NCBI GenBank assembly: GCA_029563075.1
Contig: JAKQTN010000031.1
Coordinates: 1 to 33,718, forward strand
Reading direction: 5' to 3'
DNA: 33,718 nt
Origin: Pseudomonadota bacterium
Lineage (GTDB): Bacteria; Pseudomonadota; Gammaproteobacteria; Burkholderiales; Methylophilaceae
Below are positions 1 through 8,246 of this stretch, in pieces. The notes under the pieces were generated by a model. The model saw only the letters and a program-made list of their open reading frames with translations, was not told where the DNA came from and ran no database searches. Positions within the stretch are counted from its first letter, which is position 1. Each line of letters begins with the position of its first letter. A program made the translations under genes and the position numbers.

Positions 1-100
1 CCATACCCATAGGCGCACCTGGGTGGCCAGAGTTAGCTTTTTGCACTGCATCCATAGATAACGCACGGATGGCGTTACATAAATCGTTACGTGTTGCCAT
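1..100 (-). CDS. tkt: transketolase, N-terminal fragment (gene runs off the window)
   Basis: The first 33 codons are visible. They begin [20 protein letters not shown] and continue to the [11 protein letters not shown] stretch, the characteristic start of the thiamine-diphosphate-binding domain of transketolase. The enzyme moves two-carbon ketol units between sugar phosphates in the pentose phosphate pathway and related sugar-phosphate cycles. The ATG at 98-100 is preceded by a good ribosome binding site (GGAGAGA on the minus strand, around 104-110). The rest of the gene lies left of the window, so completeness cannot be judged. The family call is secure from the N-terminal motif; whether this is the only transketolase in the genome cannot be known here. 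Confidence 0.93.
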   Translation of the reverse strand, partial: MATRNDLCNAIRALSMDAVQKANSGHPGAPMGM

Positions 101-219
101 GATTCTCTCCCTAATGATTAAACTTGAAGTCTTATATGAAATGCTATAAAACTCTGATTGAATTCTTAAAAAGCCTGTTTTAACTACGGCCATTCTCAAA
201 GACTTAATTATTGCTCAAA

Positions 220-285
220 TAGCCTTTTTCAGCAAGGGCTTAAGCTTGTTATTGATGCTGGAAAAAGCTTATTTTTGATTTTTTA
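220..285 (+). repeat. imperfect inverted repeat followed by a T-rich tract, terminator-like on the plus strand
   Basis: Arms at 221-234 and 256-269 pair over 14 positions with one mismatch and one G-U pair, around a 21-base loop. The plus strand continues with a T-rich run at 270-285. This resembles an intrinsic terminator for plus-strand transcription, yet both flanking genes (transketolase and the Gfo/Idh oxidoreductase) are on the minus strand. Its role is therefore unclear: it may block antisense transcription into the oxidoreductase gene or simply be a structured leader region. No better terminator is visible after the oxidoreductase stop at 368. The region 101-367 otherwise holds only the transketolase leader, without a clear promoter match. 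Confidence 0.35.
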
Positions 286-367
286 AATGTGAGCGACCAG
301 GCAGGAAGAATTGTTGAAAGCGCATGCCCATCCAGCTTTAGCTGTTGCTAAATCAACAAGCAAGCAT

Positions 368-1393
368 TTAAATGTCGATTTTAATGCCCCTGGAAGCCGC
401 ACGGATACTGGCTTGCAGAGCAGCACAATTCGCTTTTGCATCAGCAAAAGTTAAATACGGCGCTTTGTCGTTCAACACGCAATCGCTAAAGTGTTCAATC
501 TCCAAATTGAAATGATTGCTTGGAGCAAAGCGTTCTTCGGCGTATTTACCATCTTCCGTCGCCCAACTGATCACCGGCACATCGTTCTGGAACACCCACG
601 CGGCGTGGCATTTTACCCAGCCTTTGGTGCCGATGATTTCATATTCCGATTTGCGACTTCTTTCAAAGCTAATGTCGAAATGCCCAAAGCGGGCGCGGCC
701 CTCGGCATCGTTACCAAAATCCAGCACGCCGCTCATCACGATATCCGCGCCATGCTCATTGAATTTGGCATGCGCAATGACCGATCTAGGTTCAAGACCG
801 AAACACCACCTTAATGAATGAATCGCGTAAGGGCCAATATCCCACAACGCGCCGCCGCCGTCCGCCATGCTGCGGCTGATACGGTACATACGGGCTGGTT
901 TCATTAAAAACGAATAAGAAGCGCGAGCAGAGAGCACGTCGCCGATCAAACCGCTTTCCACGATTTCCTTAACGCGGGCATGCTGCGGATGAAAGCGGTA
1001 CATAAAGCCTTCCATCACCTTCACTTTGGCTTTTTTTGCGGCGGTTTCAATTGCCTCAATATCCGTTACAGTTAATGCCATCGGCTTTTCAATCAACACA
1101 TGCTTGCCCGTATTAATGGCCTTCAGCGCCCATTCCGCGTGCTCTTCATTCGCCATCGGGCAGTAAATCGCTTCGACATTTTTATCGTTGATGAGCGCAT
1201 CCATGTCGTAATAACAAGTCACGCTATTCGCATAGCAAGGCGCATATTTTTCCAACGTGGCTTTCGCCGCACCCGCGCGGCGGCTGGCAATTGCGACCAA
1301 TTGCGAATTCGGCGCTTCGATAATCGCGGGAAGCAATCGCTCATTCACGCGTGCCGCGCCCAAAATGCCCCATCTGAGTTTTTGTGTTGTCAT
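368..1393 (-). CDS. Gfo/Idh/MocA family NAD(P)-dependent oxidoreductase
   Basis: This 341-residue protein has the two-domain layout of the Gfo/Idh/MocA family. An N-terminal Rossmann fold begins at LRWGILGAARVNERLLPAI. The family EKP motif (HVLIEKPMALT) lies near residue 95, and a C-terminal substrate domain contains the GGGALWDIGPYAIHSLRWCFG segment. Such enzymes oxidise or reduce sugars, polyols or dihydrodiols in the cytoplasm; the nearest look is to the D-xylose or trans-dihydrodiol dehydrogenase type, but the substrate cannot be read from sequence. I chose the ATG at 1391-1393, not the longer in-frame start at 1492. It has a GAAGTGA ribosome site, lies 5 bases after the upstream VOC gene, and the 33 extra codons would overlap that gene. 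It is the last gene of a redoxin-VOC-oxidoreductase unit. Confidence 0.88.
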   Translation of the reverse strand: MTTQKLRWGILGAARVNERLLPAIIEAPNSQLVAIASRRAGAAKATLEKYAPCYANSVTCYYDMDALINDKNVEAIYCPMANEEHAEWALKAINTGKHVLIEKPMALTVTDIEAIETAAKKAKVKVMEGFMYRFHPQHARVKEIVESGLIGDVLSARASYSFLMKPARMYRISRSMADGGGALWDIGPYAIHSLRWCFGLEPRSVIAHAKFNEHGADIVMSGVLDFGNDAEGRARFGHFDISFERSRKSEYEIIGTKGWVKCHAAWVFQNDVPVISWATEDGKYAEERFAPSNHFNLEIEHFSDCVLNDKAPYLTFADAKANCAALQASIRAASRGIKIDI

Positions 1394-1398
1394 ATTTT

Positions 1399-1776
1399 TC
1401 ACTTCATTGAATGTAGGCCGATCGTATTGCCCTCGGTATCTACCGCGAGAACAAAAAAACCGTATTGCCCAATTGACATTTTTTCTTGGCAAACGCTACC
1501 GCCAGCTGCTATAACCCGCTTGCCTTCTACTGCACAATCTTCACAACTAAAATATACTATTGTGCTGTTGCCGCCTGAAGGCACGCCTTGCATCTTAACC
1601 AGCGAACCGGTAATGCCGAATTCGCTATTTTCACCCCTGGGAAAACCCCACATTTCCATCTCACCTTCGCTCATCATTTCCAGCTTGGTCTGAAAAACGG
1701 ATTCGTAAAACGCTTTGGCGCGCGCCATATCTTGCACATATATTTCAAACCAAACCACAGGGTTGTTTTTCATCAT
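1399..1776 (-). CDS. VOC (glyoxalase/bleomycin-resistance fold) family protein
   Basis: A 125-residue single-module VOC protein. The start NPVVWFEIYVQDMARAKAFYESVF is the typical first beta-alpha unit of this fold. The ending GGSVCQEKMSIGQYGFFVLAVDTEGNTIGLHS is the second half, with the D-x-E-G-N-x-I-G-L signature. Members bind a divalent metal and act on small molecules, or bind ligands; the specific substrate is unknown. It starts at tandem ATGs (1776 and 1773) preceded by a near-perfect ribosome site, TAAGGAGG, whose TAA is also the stop codon of the upstream redoxin gene. This arrangement argues for coupled expression. The downstream oxidoreductase begins 5 bases after the stop. Confidence 0.85.
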   Translation of the reverse strand: MMKNNPVVWFEIYVQDMARAKAFYESVFQTKLEMMSEGEMEMWGFPRGENSEFGITGSLVKMQGVPSGGNSTIVYFSCEDCAVEGKRVIAAGGSVCQEKMSIGQYGFFVLAVDTEGNTIGLHSMK

Positions 1777-1785
1777 GTTGCCTCC

Positions 1786-2337
1786 TTAAGTTTTCCACTT
1801 GATCGAGCACCCGATGCTGGCAATCTGCTCTTTCGGCCCCTGCCCAGTTACTGCGATTTGCTTCATCGCCTTAAATAAATCGCGCGTACTTTGCGGCGCG
1901 GTTTCTTTGCGTGATTCGTCAAAGCGGCCGCGGTATTGCAGCTCGGCCTTGTTGTTGAAGCCAAAAAAATCTGGCGTACACACCGCGCCATAGGCTTTTG
2001 CAATCTCTTGCGTTCTATCCGACAAATACGGAAACGAAAAATCCATCTCGTATGCGATTTTTTGCATGTTATCAAAACTGTCTTCCTGATACTCTTTTGG
2101 GTCGTTGGACATAATCGCCACAGTATTGATGCCAAGCATTTTCAGCTCGCGCACTTCCGCAATCAGCCGTGGCAAAATTGCTTTTACGTAAGGACAATGG
2201 TTACAAATAAACATCACCAGCAGGCCATTTTTACCCATAACTTGGTCGCGCGAAACCATGCTGCCATCCACATTTTGCAGATTAAAATCGGGTGCTTTCC
2301 AACCAAAATCGCACACCGGTGGGTTTAAACTTGCCAT
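1786..2337 (-). CDS. thioredoxin-fold redoxin family protein (AhpC/TSA-like) with CNHC active site
   Basis: A 183-residue cytoplasmic thioredoxin-like protein with no signal peptide. The segment GWKAPDFNLQNVDG is the redoxin strand preceding the active site. The CxxC site is CNHC (Cys45, Cys48) in MFICNHCPYVK, and a cis-proline region follows near CTPDFFGFN. Proteins with the CNHCPYVK motif form a recognised subgroup of thioredoxin-like proteins, presumed thiol-disulfide or peroxide reductases; the partner is not known. The gene is divergent from rsmE, with 64 bases between the two starts. It is the first gene of the unit that continues with the VOC and Gfo/Idh genes. Function is a family-level inference. 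Confidence 0.85.
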   Translation of the reverse strand: MASLNPPVCDFGWKAPDFNLQNVDGSMVSRDQVMGKNGLLVMFICNHCPYVKAILPRLIAEVRELKMLGINTVAIMSNDPKEYQEDSFDNMQKIAYEMDFSFPYLSDRTQEIAKAYGAVCTPDFFGFNNKAELQYRGRFDESRKETAPQSTRDLFKAMKQIAVTGQGPKEQIASIGCSIKWKT

Positions 2338-2345
2338 GCTAATTT

Positions 2346-2374
2346 CCCAACTTGGGCTCCAAAAACTTTATAAT
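2346..2374 (+). promoter_or_regulatory. divergent promoter region between redoxin and rsmE
   Basis: The 64-base gap between the two divergent starts contains an exact TATAAT at 2369-2374 on the plus strand, 28 bases before the rsmE ATG, suitable as its -10 element. No strong -35 match lies at the expected spacing. An 11-base symmetrical element, CCCAA-C-TTGGG, at 2346-2356 sits where a -35 or an operator would be. The assignment rests on the -10 match and position only. Confidence 0.45.
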
Positions 2375-2401
2375 CAAATCTTATCACTTTAAGTTTGAAT
2401 C

Positions 2402-3136
2402 ATGTCCAACCTTCGATTTTACAGTGCTGAAAATTTGATTATTGGTGTAACCGTCAAACTTTCTGAAAACGCCGCTACCCATGCCACACGCGCGCTGCGC
2501 TTAAATGAGGGTGATGTGATTAATCTATTTAATGGCGATGGTTTCGACTACGCCTGCGAGTTAATCCTGGTAAAAAAAAATGAAGTGTTTGCCAAGGTGA
2601 AAAGCAGCGCAGCAATTAACAATGAACCGCCGCTCAACATCACGCTGCTGCAAGGCATTTCCAGCGGCGACCGCATGGATTACACCATCCAAAAAGCGGT
2701 TGAGCTGGGCATAACGCACATTCAACCAATCGCTACCGAACGCAGCGTGGTGAAGCTCTCTGCCGAGCGCGCAGAAAAACGTGTCGAGCATTGGCAAAAT
2801 GTAGTGATTTCCGCCTGCGAGCAATGTGGGCGCGCGACCATTCCCATAGTTTCCGCACCAAAGACTCTGGCGAACTGGCTGGCAGCCAATCCGCAAGCCA
2901 CCAGCATGCGAGTCCTGCTCAACCCGATAGGCGCCAAACGCTTGGCTGAAATGGCAAAGCCGGATGGCGAAATTCAACTGCTGATTGGCGCAGAAGGCGG
3001 TTTAAGTAACACTGAGATTGATACAGCCATCTCGCACGGTTTTCAATCTGTGATTTTAGGCCCACGCATTTTGCGTACTGAAACTGCGGCGCTTGCAGCG
3101 ATGAGCGTCATGCACACGCTTTGGGGAGACTTTTAG
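2402..3136 (+). CDS. rsmE: 16S rRNA (uracil(1498)-N(3))-methyltransferase RsmE
   Basis: A 244-residue SPOUT-class methyltransferase that methylates N3 of U1498 in 16S rRNA of the 30S subunit using S-adenosylmethionine. The N-terminal PUA-like part carries HATRALRLNEGD, the typical substrate-binding region. The C-terminal trefoil-knot domain is clear: QKAVELGITHIQPIATERS, then LLIGAEGGLSNTE and LGPRILRTETAALAA, the cofactor-binding knot. Length matches the family (about 240-250). The stop TAG at 3134-3136 shares its final G with the GTG start of the next small gene, so the two are probably translated together. It opens the plus-strand block. Confidence 0.96.
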   Translation: MSNLRFYSAENLIIGVTVKLSENAATHATRALRLNEGDVINLFNGDGFDYACELILVKKNEVFAKVKSSAAINNEPPLNITLLQGISSGDRMDYTIQKAVELGITHIQPIATERSVVKLSAERAEKRVEHWQNVVISACEQCGRATIPIVSAPKTLANWLAANPQATSMRVLLNPIGAKRLAEMAKPDGEIQLLIGAEGGLSNTEIDTAISHGFQSVILGPRILRTETAALAAMSVMHTLWGDF

Positions 3137-3399
3137 TGGGCCTAGATACAGTCGAATTTTTATTGTACGCCGAAAAAGAATTCAACATAAAAATTTCCGA
3201 TGAAGAAGCTGGTGAAATCTATACCATTGGCCAATTTTCAAGGTTATGCCACAGTAAATTACAATTAAATCAAGGCAGTAGCATTGATGAAGAACAAGTG
3301 TTTTTAAAACTCAAGCAGATACTTCACAAACACTTTCTTAGCGCTGATACGGAAATTAAAAGAGAACATTTAATCGTTAAAGATTTAGGTCTAGAATAA
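3136..3399 (+). CDS. acyl-carrier-protein-like small protein with halves in permuted order, no phosphopantetheine serine
   Basis: An 87-residue acidic protein starting at GTG 3136, which overlaps the rsmE stop (TAGTG) and follows GGGGAGA by 7 bases. The N-terminal half, MGLDTVEFLLYAEKEFNIKI, then SDEEAGEIYTIGQF, matches helices II to IV of acyl carrier proteins (consensus DSLDTVEL...DEEAEKI.TV). The attachment serine position is Gly2. The C-terminal half, EEQVFLKLKQILHKHF followed by IVKDLGLE and stop, matches carrier-protein helix I and the loop leading to the DSL site. The order is therefore swapped, broken exactly at the attachment site. Function is unknown; it may be a binding or scaffold relative of ACP. 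I have a vague memory of similar proteins annotated simply as acyl carrier protein. The gene is noticeably more AT-rich than rsmE and argA. Confidence 0.72.
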   Translation: MGLDTVEFLLYAEKEFNIKISDEEAGEIYTIGQFSRLCHSKLQLNQGSSIDEEQVFLKLKQILHKHFLSADTEIKREHLIVKDLGLE

Positions 3400-3415
3400 A
3401 AAATAATTTGCATTA

Positions 3416-3451
3416 TTTACAAATATATTTTATATTTATGTAAATTTTACA
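3416..3451. promoter_or_regulatory. TTTACA/TGTAAA palindromic sites upstream of the XRE-argA gene
   Basis: The AT-rich 74-base gap before argA holds TTTACA at 3416-3421, TGTAAA at 3439-3444 and TTTACA at 3446-3451. The last two form a perfect 6-base inverted repeat with a 1-base spacer, and the first and second form a wider inverted pair. The gene immediately downstream encodes a helix-turn-helix domain, so these are plausible operator half-sites. This is inference from position and symmetry. Base composition alone makes such palindromes fairly likely in AT-rich DNA. Confidence 0.35.
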
Positions 3452-3473
3452 TATTCCACGAACCTTGTTCTCT

Positions 3474-5038
3474 ATGTCACTTGGTAATTTTATACGCCAG
3501 CGACGCAAATCGCTGAATATCACACTGCAAACGCTTGCCAATCAGGTAGATGCTGATGCTGGAAATTTATCGCGTATCGAGCGTGGTGAATTAGGTATTA
3601 ACGAAACCATGCTGCGGAAAGTGGCTGCAGCGCTCGACTGTACGCCGGCATATTTATACGCGCAAAGTGATGCGCCTCCGGCACAATTAACCGCACAAGA
3701 AAGCCGGCAGCCTTATCTCGTCAATCCGTCGCAAACCAACAGCACAAAAGATTTTGTGCAGTGGTTTCGCTCTGCCACGCCCTATATTCACGCGTTTGGC
3801 GGCCGCACGTTTGTTATTGCGTTTGGCGGCGAGGTGGTCGATGAAAAACAATTTATCGCACTCTCGCATGATTTGAATCTACTTGCCAGCCTGGAAGTGA
3901 GGCTGGTGCTGGTACATGGCGCGCGTCCGCAGATTGAACGGCGCTTAAAGCGTGCCAAACTCACGCCCACGCTGCACAACGGTTTGCGCGTGACCGATGA
4001 TGAGGCGATGGAAATCGTCAAAGAAGCCAACGGCGCCGTGCGCGTAGAGATTGAAGCACTGCTTTCAATGGGTATTGCCAACTCGCCAATGGCAGGCGCA
4101 GATATTCGCGTGGCAAGCGGCAACTTTGTAACCGCCAAGCCGCTTGGCGTGCGCGATGGCGTTGATTTACAGCACACGGGCGAAGTACGCAAGGTTGATG
4201 CTGTGGGCATTCAAAAGCGTTTGGACGACAGCGAGCTGGTACTGCTCTCCCCGCTTGGATATTCGCCCACAGGCGAGGCGTTTAACTTAAGCCTGGAAGA
4301 TGTGGCTGTCAGCACCGCGATCGCACTTGATGCGGACAAGCTCATTTTTTTAATGGATAGTGAGGGTGTGCATAATTTACGCGGAGAATTGCTGCGCGAA
4401 ATGACCACAGAAAAAGCCAAGAATTTATTACGCAATGTGCAAAACAATAATGCACCGATAAATGTTTCTGAGGATGTGAATTATTACTTGCCAGCCGCAG
4501 TGCGCGCCTGCGAGCAAGGTGTAGCCCGCACGCATCTGATTTCGCGGCATATTGATGGCGCCATCATTCAAGAGCTGTTTACCCATAATGGCATTGGGAC
4601 GATGGTGACGGAACAATCGCTGGAAACCATGCGCCAAGCCAATATTGACGATGTGGGCGGCATACTCATATTAATCGAGCCGCTTGAAAATGAGGGCTTC
4701 TTGGTGCGCCGCGGACGTGAGCGTATCGAAACGGAGATCAACCATTTTTATGTGATGGAGCACGATAACCGCATCATCGGCTGCGCGGCTCTGCACCCAT
4801 TTGCAGCTGATGGTATGGCCGAATTTGCCTGTTTGGCGATTGACCCGAGCTATAGAGGCGGCGGACGCGGCGACAAGCTATTTAACTACTGCCAGAACCG
4901 GGCCAAAGAGCTGGGGTTCAGGCAGCTGTTTTGCCTGACTACGCGCACCGAACACTGGTTTCTGGAGCGCGGCTTTATCGAAAAACCCGTTGAATATCTA
5001 CCGCAGGAAAAGCAACAACTATACAATTTTCAACGAAG

Positions 5039-5066
<28 letters not shown>
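3474..5066 (+). CDS. argA: N-acetylglutamate synthase with N-terminal XRE-family helix-turn-helix domain
   Basis: A 530-residue fusion of three domains. Residues about 2-62 (LGNFIRQRRKSLNITLQTLA...GNLSRIERGE) are a full XRE/HTH_3 DNA-binding domain. Residues about 100-370 are an amino-acid kinase-like domain of the ArgA type (GGRTFVIAFGGEVV, LVLVHGARPQIERRL, KLIFLMDSEGV). Residues about 380-530 are a GNAT acetyltransferase with an acetyl-CoA loop in SYRGGGRGDKLFNYC. The catalytic part makes N-acetylglutamate from glutamate and acetyl-CoA, the first arginine step, and the kinase-like domain normally binds arginine as feedback inhibitor. Classical ArgA is about 440 residues, so the extra length equals the HTH plus a linker. 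I chose ATG 3474 over TTG 3465; neither has a clear ribosome site. argB follows 57 bases later. The HTH suggests arginine-responsive transcription control, which is inference. Confidence 0.9.
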
Positions 5067-6008
<942 letters not shown>

Positions 6009-6040
6009 CTAAACTCAGAGTAACGCGGCTACAGAAATTG

Positions 6041-6150
6041 TATTTTGTGGGATGTAGCGCTAGGCGCCGCACAGCGAATGACGAAGGCATATCGAATTGC
6101 ATAGACTAGGAATGGGCGCGCACGCAACGACGCGATCCGCCCACAAAATA
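6041..6150. repeat. 110-bp element bounded by perfect 11-bp inverted repeats
   Basis: TATTTTGTGGG at 6041-6051 is the exact reverse complement of the sequence at 6140-6150. The 88 bases between are richer in CG dinucleotides than the surroundings (for example GGCGCCGC near 6063 and GCGCGC near 6116). The element fills most of the 147-base gap between argB and the HAD gene and ends 5 bases before the HAD start codon, where a ribosome site would normally be. It may be a dispersed palindromic repeat or a MITE-like remnant. No second copy was noticed in this window. Confidence 0.5.
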
Positions 6151-6155
6151 AATTT

Positions 6156-6785
6156 ATGAGTCGCGTCTGGATATTCGATTTAGACGACACGCTGCATAAC
6201 GCTTCCGCCCATATATTTCCGGTGATGAACCGCGCCATGACGCAGTACATCATGGAGCATCTGGAATTGGAAGAACACGCCGCCCACCAGCTACGCCAGC
6301 ACTACTGGCACGTTTACGGGGCCACGCTTAAAGGCCTCACGCGTCATCATGGCGTTGATCCTTATCACTTTCTGCATGAAACGCACAAGCTAATCAAGCT
6401 GCCTGAAATGGTGCTGCAAACCAAACGCTTGCGCCACATGCTGCAAAGTCTGCACGGCCGCAAAGCAGTATTTACAAATGCGCCGCGTAACTATGCGCTA
6501 CAAGTGCTTGATTTACTTGGCATCGCTGATTGCTTTGAACTGGTATTCAGCGTGGAATCTGCAAAATTCCACGCCAAGCCCAGTGTGCGCGGCTTTCAAT
6601 TGTTGCTTAAAAGCATGCAGGCCAAAGCAAATGACTGTGTAATGCTGGAAGACAATCTATCTGCGCTGATGACAGCTAAACGGCTTGGCATGCAGACGAT
6701 CTGGATTACTAAAAAACTACAAAAACCAAATTTTGTCGATTATCGGCTAAGCAACGTGTTAGCGCTTACTCACATTAAGCTATAA
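6156..6785 (+). CDS. HAD-superfamily pyrimidine 5'-nucleotidase-like hydrolase
   Basis: A 209-residue HAD phosphatase. Motif I is IFDLDDTLHNA, with the Asp8 nucleophile and Asp10 acid/base. Motif II is the threonine in AVFTNAPRNYA, motif III is the lysine in FHAKPSVRGF, and motif IV is MLEDNLSAL. The helical cap between motifs I and II resembles the pyrimidine 5'-nucleotidase group, which removes phosphate from UMP or CMP. Substrate assignment is by family only. Position between argB and slmA is a neighbourhood I associate with betaproteobacteria. The ATG has no visible Shine-Dalgarno; the right arm of an inverted repeat occupies that place, so translation may be weak or the start may differ. 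Confidence 0.85.
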   Translation: MSRVWIFDLDDTLHNASAHIFPVMNRAMTQYIMEHLELEEHAAHQLRQHYWHVYGATLKGLTRHHGVDPYHFLHETHKLIKLPEMVLQTKRLRHMLQSLHGRKAVFTNAPRNYALQVLDLLGIADCFELVFSVESAKFHAKPSVRGFQLLLKSMQAKANDCVMLEDNLSALMTAKRLGMQTIWITKKLQKPNFVDYRLSNVLALTHIKL

Positions 6786-6817
6786 TAAATCATAAAAATA
6801 TTTCTAAGGAGGACAAT

Positions 6818-7375
6818 GTGGCTTCAGACCGCAAACAACAGATATTAGAAACGCTCGCCAAAATGCTGGAAAACCCGAAGCGCGAGAAAATCACTACCGC
6901 ATCACTTGCAGCCAAACTGGATTTGAGCGAAGCTGCGCTTTATCGTCACTTTGCCAGCAAGGCACAGATGTTCGAAGGCTTGATCGAGTTTATCGAAACC
7001 TCGATTTTCGGCGTGATCAACAAAATCACCACCGATGAACATGACGGGGCTAAACAGGTGCAACTCATCATCACCATGCTACTCAAATTTGCCGAAAAAA
7101 ACCCGGGCATGACGCGCGTGCTGATTGGCGATGCATTAGTAAATGAGGAGGAATGGCTTCAGACGCGCATTAATCAGCTTTTCGACAGGCTGGAAGCCAG
7201 CCTCAGACAAAGCCTGAAAATTGCCGTTGCCGTATCTGGCAAGAAGATTATGCCGGAAGCGCAAGCCAACCTGCTCGTTTGCTATGTGATTGGCCGCTGG
7301 CATCAATTTGCAAAAAGCGGTTTCAAACGTAAGCCGCTGGAGCTTTCCCAGGCACAGCTGCTTTTTTTGAACTAG
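6818..7375 (+). CDS. slmA: nucleoid occlusion factor SlmA, TetR family
   Basis: A 185-residue TetR-fold protein. Residues 1-60 are the DNA-binding part (RKQQILETLAKMLENP, then ITTASLAAKLDLSEAALYRHFASKAQMF), with the SEAALYRHFASK recognition helix typical of SlmA. The remainder is the dimerisation domain (KNPGMTRVLIGDALVNEE). SlmA binds sites over the nucleoid and disrupts FtsZ polymers, preventing septation across DNA. The start is GTG at 6818, fixed by TAAGGAGG at 6805-6812. An ATG at 6816 overlaps it in another frame and closes after 10 codons, so it is not the start. It lies 33 bases after the HAD gene and is probably co-transcribed. Its target FtsZ is encoded at 13685-14851. Confidence 0.93.
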   Translation: MASDRKQQILETLAKMLENPKREKITTASLAAKLDLSEAALYRHFASKAQMFEGLIEFIETSIFGVINKITTDEHDGAKQVQLIITMLLKFAEKNPGMTRVLIGDALVNEEEWLQTRINQLFDRLEASLRQSLKIAVAVSGKKIMPEAQANLLVCYVIGRWHQFAKSGFKRKPLELSQAQLLFLN

Positions 7376-7446
7376 ACTCAAGTTGATTTGTCGTATTCGG
7401 ACATTGGCTTTACGCTATATAACCAATAAGCACCGGAAAGGAAGCC

Positions 7447-7917
7447 ATGTCGATTCATGACAAAGCAATCAAAGCGCTGAAGCCCGCTGATTATCTGGCG
7501 ATTGAAAAAGAGCACGCGCTACTGGAAAAATTTCTGCACGATTTGCGTGATGCATGCTTGGCTTTAGATAAACTTGACCAGGTCAGTGATCGTGAAGCAT
7601 TGGCTTCTTATAGCGGCCGCTTACCCACTTTCTTGCTATACATCACAGAACTTATAGCGAATCATTTTGAGCATGAGGAAAAAATCATGCTGAGCAGGCC
7701 AAACGTAACGGAAAATTATGAATACTTTCGAATTCACCAGCAGGCACATGCCGACATCGTGAGAAAGCTGGATGCGCTAGTGAGTAATTGCTTTACCTTG
7801 AACACGCATAAAACCACCGCTGAAATATATCACCTGTTCTACAAAAGCCTTTTGGGTCTGTTTGAAGAGCATGATCGTACTTTTGACGACCCTTTTATAC
7901 AATCCACCAAAACTTGA
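7447..7917 (+). CDS. hemerythrin-like domain protein
   Basis: A 156-residue four-helix protein with the di-iron ligand pattern of hemerythrins. His23 lies in EKEHALLEKF, His73 and Glu77 in NHFEHEEKIM, His97 and His101 in FRIHQQAHADIV, and His142 and Asp147 in FEEHDRTFDDP. Bacterial relatives bind oxygen or sense oxygen or nitric oxide, or serve in iron or redox handling; which applies here cannot be told. No other domain is attached. GGAAAGGAAG precedes the ATG as a ribosome site. It stands 71 bases after slmA and may be a separate unit. Confidence 0.85.
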   Translation: MSIHDKAIKALKPADYLAIEKEHALLEKFLHDLRDACLALDKLDQVSDREALASYSGRLPTFLLYITELIANHFEHEEKIMLSRPNVTENYEYFRIHQQAHADIVRKLDALVSNCFTLNTHKTTAEIYHLFYKSLLGLFEEHDRTFDDPFIQSTKT

Positions 7918-8017
7918 ACCTGCGGCGGAACGCATCATCACCAGGCAGTTGCCCATCAAGAACAATGTGAGTAGGATTGCAGGTTATTGCACAGTAACTT
8001 AGGCACAGGAGAATGTC

Positions 8018-8242
8018 TTGCAAGGCACAGTTTTTGGTTTTACCGAAGCGCAGATTACCGAATTTGGCATGACCTATGGTGTAAGTGGGTTGATGCTGCT
8101 CATGCTGTTCATTGTCGGTCACTTGGCCTGGGAATCAAAAGCAGGGAAATTCGGCACCTTTGCCTTATTTATCGGCCTTGCTTTTGGCTTGCTAGGCTAT
8201 GTGGCAAAATACGTTATTAAATTAAAACTCGGTATCCAATAG
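8018..8242 (+). CDS. DUF2788 family small inner-membrane protein
   Basis: A 74-residue protein with two predicted membrane helices, about 23-38 (GLMLLMLFIVGHLAW) and 46-65 (GTFALFIGLAFGLLGYVAKYV), and a short basic tail. The segment TEAQITEFGMTYGV followed by GHLAWESKAGKFGTF is what I recognise as DUF2788, common in proteobacteria and of unknown function. The start is TTG at 8018, supported by AGGAG at 8007-8011 with a 6-base spacer. An ATG at 8013 is out of frame. Its stop lies 4 bases from the converging stop of cca, leaving no room for an intergenic terminator. Confidence 0.8.
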   Translation: MQGTVFGFTEAQITEFGMTYGVSGLMLLMLFIVGHLAWESKAGKFGTFALFIGLAFGLLGYVAKYVIKLKLGIQ

Positions 8243-8246
8243 CGCA

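Noticed and set aside
1393-1492. Longer start for the Gfo/Idh oxidoreductase adding 33 residues
   Set aside because: The extra part overlaps the VOC gene, carries no family sequence, and the ATG at 1393 has its own ribosome site directly before the Rossmann motif.
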